8,268 nucleotides of DNA from assembly GCA_902795255.1 (NCBI GenBank), contig CADBKS010000241.1, positions 1 through 8,268 of the forward strand, in the 5' to 3' direction. Under the pieces are notes generated by a model. It was not told the origin of the DNA and did no database searches. It was given only the letters and a program-made list of their open reading frames with translations. Position numbers and translations under genes: made by a program. Source of the stretch: an uncultured Chloroflexota bacterium. Lineage in GTDB: Bacteria; Chloroflexota; Anaerolineae; Anaerolineales; Anaerolineaceae. Positions 6,678 through 8,268 of the stretch are shown here, in pieces. Position 1 is the stretch's first letter. The number at the start of each line of letters is the position of its first letter.

Positions 6678-6877
6678 ATCGTTTCCCCTGCCGAAGAAGC
6701 TGCCCGGCCAGTCTCCTGCCGCGGAAAGATGCCTCTCGGGTTTTGCTTTTTTCTGAGATCAACTCCTGATATTATAATTCATTCCCGCGTGAAACGGGAC
6801 ATCCCCGGAGCTGCCGGGGATGCCGTATGTCCGGAGGCCGTTTTTATCTGCTCCGGAATGTTATTTTCTGTTTGCTC
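6678..6877 (-). promoter_or_regulatory. Intergenic region with a palindromic -10 box for the SPL-glycosylase operon
   Basis: This 200-bp gap separates the TlpA-like gene from the SPL-like gene, both on the minus strand. ATTATAAT at 6771-6778 is its own reverse complement, so it offers TATAAT on both strands. On the minus strand it lies about 95 bases upstream of the SPL-like start, giving a plausible promoter with a longer leader. No good -35 is seen (TCCCGT occupies the place). No gene or riboswitch was recognised in the gap. Confidence 0.35.
6794..6826 (-). terminator. Hairpin downstream of the TlpA-like gene, possible terminator
   Basis: CATCCCCGG (6800-6808) pairs perfectly with CCGGGGATG (6814-6822) around a 5-base loop. 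Four further pairs (ACGG with CCGT) extend it past a two-base bulge to 6794 and 6826. It lies about 50 bases past the stop of the TlpA-like gene and just before the next operon's -10. On the minus strand it is followed only by TCCCGTTTC, with no true T run, so termination may be weak. Confidence 0.45.
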
Positions 6878-7905
6878 TTAATTGCCCAGCAGTTCCGCCA
6901 TGCGGGAGCGGTAGGCCTGCACCATGGATCCGACGACGGGGTCGCCGGCCAGTTCTCCCCGGTCGTTGACGAAATAGGTGGTCGGGTAGCTTTGTATGGC
7001 TAAAAGCTGTTTGATCTCATCGTTCGGGAGGAGGTTCGTAAATTCGACGTTCAGCTCGGAAACGATCTCCTTCGCTTCTTCGATCAGGTCCGGTTCCGTC
7101 GCGTCATAAACGATGCCGATGATCTGGCCGCCCGCATCCGCGAATTCTTTTGCCATCCGGTTCAGCTCCGGCATTTCCGAAATACATCCGACGCAGGTCG
7201 TCGCCCAGATATTGATCATGGTCGCCTTGTGGCCGCTTAAGAGACCGCTGCTGCTGACGGGGTTCCCCTCCAGGTCGGTGGTTTCGAAGCGGACCGCGGT
7301 CCCGGCGTTTGTGAGGTCAGCCATGCCGGCTGGGCGGGCAAAGGTGAAATTTTCGGCGTATGCGGCGATGTCTTTGTGCAGCGCGTCATATTCTTCCTTC
7401 CAGGAGGCCTTTTCCCCGTCGAATGCATTCCGCACGTCCAGGGGGGAGGTGATCAGATAAAAGCTGTAATCTTCTGCGGTTCCGGCGGGAATGAAGGTAT
7501 AGGTGTCCAGCCGGGCTTTTGCTTCTTCTTCGCTCAGCAGCCAGGAATTCATCAATCCGGGCAGCATCAGTTCACGGGCTTTTTCCGGCTCCCCGTTGTT
7601 CGGGACGGCGATGACGGAGAACAGCACCGCGATTCCGTTCTGAAAGTTTATGTAAGCATCATCAAGTTTTTTGAAGGATTCCTCGCTGTCCTCAGTGCTT
7701 GCTTTCAGTGCTCCCAGCTCGTCGATCAGTGCGTCATATGCTTCTTCAGTTGACGGAATATAAACGATGTCGGTCCTGGCAAGGCCGGTGCCCGGATTGG
7801 TCTCGAAACCGTACCAGGCGCGGATCCCGCCCTTTGCGCCGGTCCAGGCTTCCGGTACGGTACGCGGAATTCTTTGATCCCGGCTTCCGCGCCGCTTCAG
7901 ACCCT
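6878..7905 (-). CDS. TlpA/thioredoxin-like protein, C-terminal part (frameshifted from its lipoprotein signal)
   Basis: The C-terminal half is a TlpA-type thiol-disulfide oxidoreductase domain: FETTDLEGNPVSSSGLLSGH, then MINIWATTCVGCISEMPELN with a CxxC redox pair (codons 7193-7195 and 7184-7186), IIGIVYDA, and the cis-proline loop SYPTTYFVNDRGE. Such proteins reduce or oxidise thiols outside the membrane. Before it lies a region of about 190 residues, including WYGFETNPGTGLARTDIVYIP and helical stretches rich in Glu, Asp and Ala, that I do not recognise. The frame is open to an ATG at 8059, but upstream of about 7905 it reads Arg-rich shadow sequence, while the real N-terminus lies in the neighbouring frame. 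The exact join cannot be fixed. Its stop at 6878 is followed by the hairpin at 6794-6826. Confidence 0.82.
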
Positions 7906-8103
7906 TTTGCCTTCGGTATCCAGGGACGCGATGATAAAGCTGTTGTACATCGCTTCTTCCTGCGTCTGTTCCGCAGCTGGTTCGGCTGTCGGTTCTGCGG
8001 GTGCGGCTGTCGGCTCTGCCGGCGCGGGGGCCGGGGTTTCCTTTGCGCTGCATGCACAAAGCAGGAGTGTGAAGATCAGGACAAGGATAATGCTTTTTTT
8101 CAT
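7897..8103 (-). CDS. Lipoprotein N-terminus of the TlpA-like gene (frameshifted fragment)
   Basis: A 68-codon frame begins MKKSIILVLIFTLLLCACSAKE: positive start, hydrophobic core and a lipobox LCAC with the lipid-attachment Cys18. A Pro/Ala/Glu/Thr-rich linker follows (about residues 23-50), then EEAMYNSFIIASLDTEGKRV, and TGA at 7897-7899. The start has AAGGAG (8112-8117) eight bases upstream and a promoter further up. The stop is premature: the rest of the protein continues one frame away. If real, the break would leave a short lipopeptide and no redox domain. Alternatively this could be the start of a different TlpA-family lipoprotein joined to the downstream one by a deletion, since SLDTEGK resembles the opening of a redox domain. 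Confidence 0.8.
   Translation of the reverse strand: MKKSIILVLIFTLLLCACSAKETPAPAPAEPTAAPAEPTAEPAAEQTQEEAMYNSFIIASLDTEGKRV
7983..8024 (-). repeat. 21-bp tandem repeat encoding the lipoprotein linker
   Basis: Two adjacent 21-base units (7983-8003 and 8004-8024) differ at three positions. They encode the repeating PAEPTAA and PAEPTAE of the surface linker. Such repeats may vary in copy number by slippage, and each unit is seven codons, so changes would stay in frame. Confidence 0.65.
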
Positions 8104-8142
8104 AAAACAGGCTCCTTGTTATTTCAATTTCAAATCCTTCTA

Positions 8143-8172
8143 ATTATAGCGCGGTGTTCACGGATATGGGAA
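8143..8172 (-). promoter_or_regulatory. Probable promoter of the TlpA-like lipoprotein gene
   Basis: On the minus strand TATAAT (8148-8143) follows TTCCCA (8172-8167, four of six matches to TTGACA) with an 18-base spacer. The -10 is about 40 bases upstream of the ATG at 8103. Just upstream of the -35 is an imperfect inverted repeat, CCGCGGTT at 8180-8187 and AACCACGG at 8193-8200 with one mismatch, which could be an operator or the tail of an upstream unit. Nothing else was recognised from 8104 to 8268. Confidence 0.55.
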
Positions 8173-8268
8173 CCTTCCGCCGCGGTTTCAGGAACCACGG
8201 CCGTTTGGGGGCCTGTCTGTTAGTATCTTTTATTTCCGGGCGGAATCCATTTATAATTCAAATGCTTT

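Noticed and set aside
6771..6778. Palindromic ATTATAAT as a bidirectional promoter driving a plus-strand transcript.
   Set aside because: No plausible plus-strand gene follows it, and an 8-base AT palindrome is expected by chance in an intergenic gap.
7376..8223. Plus-strand open frames of 125 and 174 codons opposite the TlpA-like gene.
   Set aside because: Arg- and Cys-rich or low-complexity text typical of shadows in GC-rich DNA; no ribosome sites and no recognisable domains.
8225..8268. TATAAT-like sequence on the plus strand at the right edge, possibly a promoter of an upstream divergent gene.
   Set aside because: No matching -35 and no following gene within the window.

Overview
The window looks like chromosomal DNA from a Clostridia-type member of the Bacillota. 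The evidence is a fragment of a SCIFF-peptide maturase (a family almost universal in Clostridia), an MnmA with the DSQEICFI and NPCIECN motifs common in that class, AGGAG-type ribosome binding sites, TATAAT -10 boxes and an LCAC lipobox. Base composition is moderate to high in GC. No tRNA, rRNA, CRISPR array, transposase or phage gene was seen.

Layout. Positions 2-1576 (+) hold one open frame that starts as a radical SAM SCIFF maturase and continues, from a shared LDGR, as a xylulokinase lacking its N-terminal phosphate-binding strand. A strong hairpin at 1602-1640 ends it and also serves the convergent minus-strand unit. That unit reads mnmA (3338 down to 2362, broken) then a GyrI-like domain protein (2321-1689). 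Diverging from mnmA is a plus-strand NifS/IscS-type cysteine desulfurase (3469-4556, also broken). Convergent to it is a two-gene minus-strand operon: an SPL-like radical SAM protein (6677-5805), then a YcaQ/AlkX-type DNA glycosylase (5789-4575). At the right is a minus-strand lipoprotein with a TlpA/thioredoxin-like C-terminal domain (8103-6878), again split between two frames.

How the genes relate. The desulfurase and MnmA are natural partners: the first takes sulfur from cysteine, the second puts it on U34 of tRNAs. The glycosylase, the SPL-like protein and perhaps the GyrI-like protein belong to families linked to DNA damage or detoxification of DNA-alkylating compounds; acting together is an inference.

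The most striking feature is damage: four genes in 8.3 kb carry deletion-like junctions. In mnmA and the desulfurase a conserved internal segment is absent from all three frames, so a one-base error cannot explain them. All three frame changes correspond to a net loss of 3n+1 bases. Assembly error must be excluded first; if the junctions are real, the window shows either decay of a tRNA-thiolation pair or a deletion-prone locus. I found no convincing new defence or mobile system.
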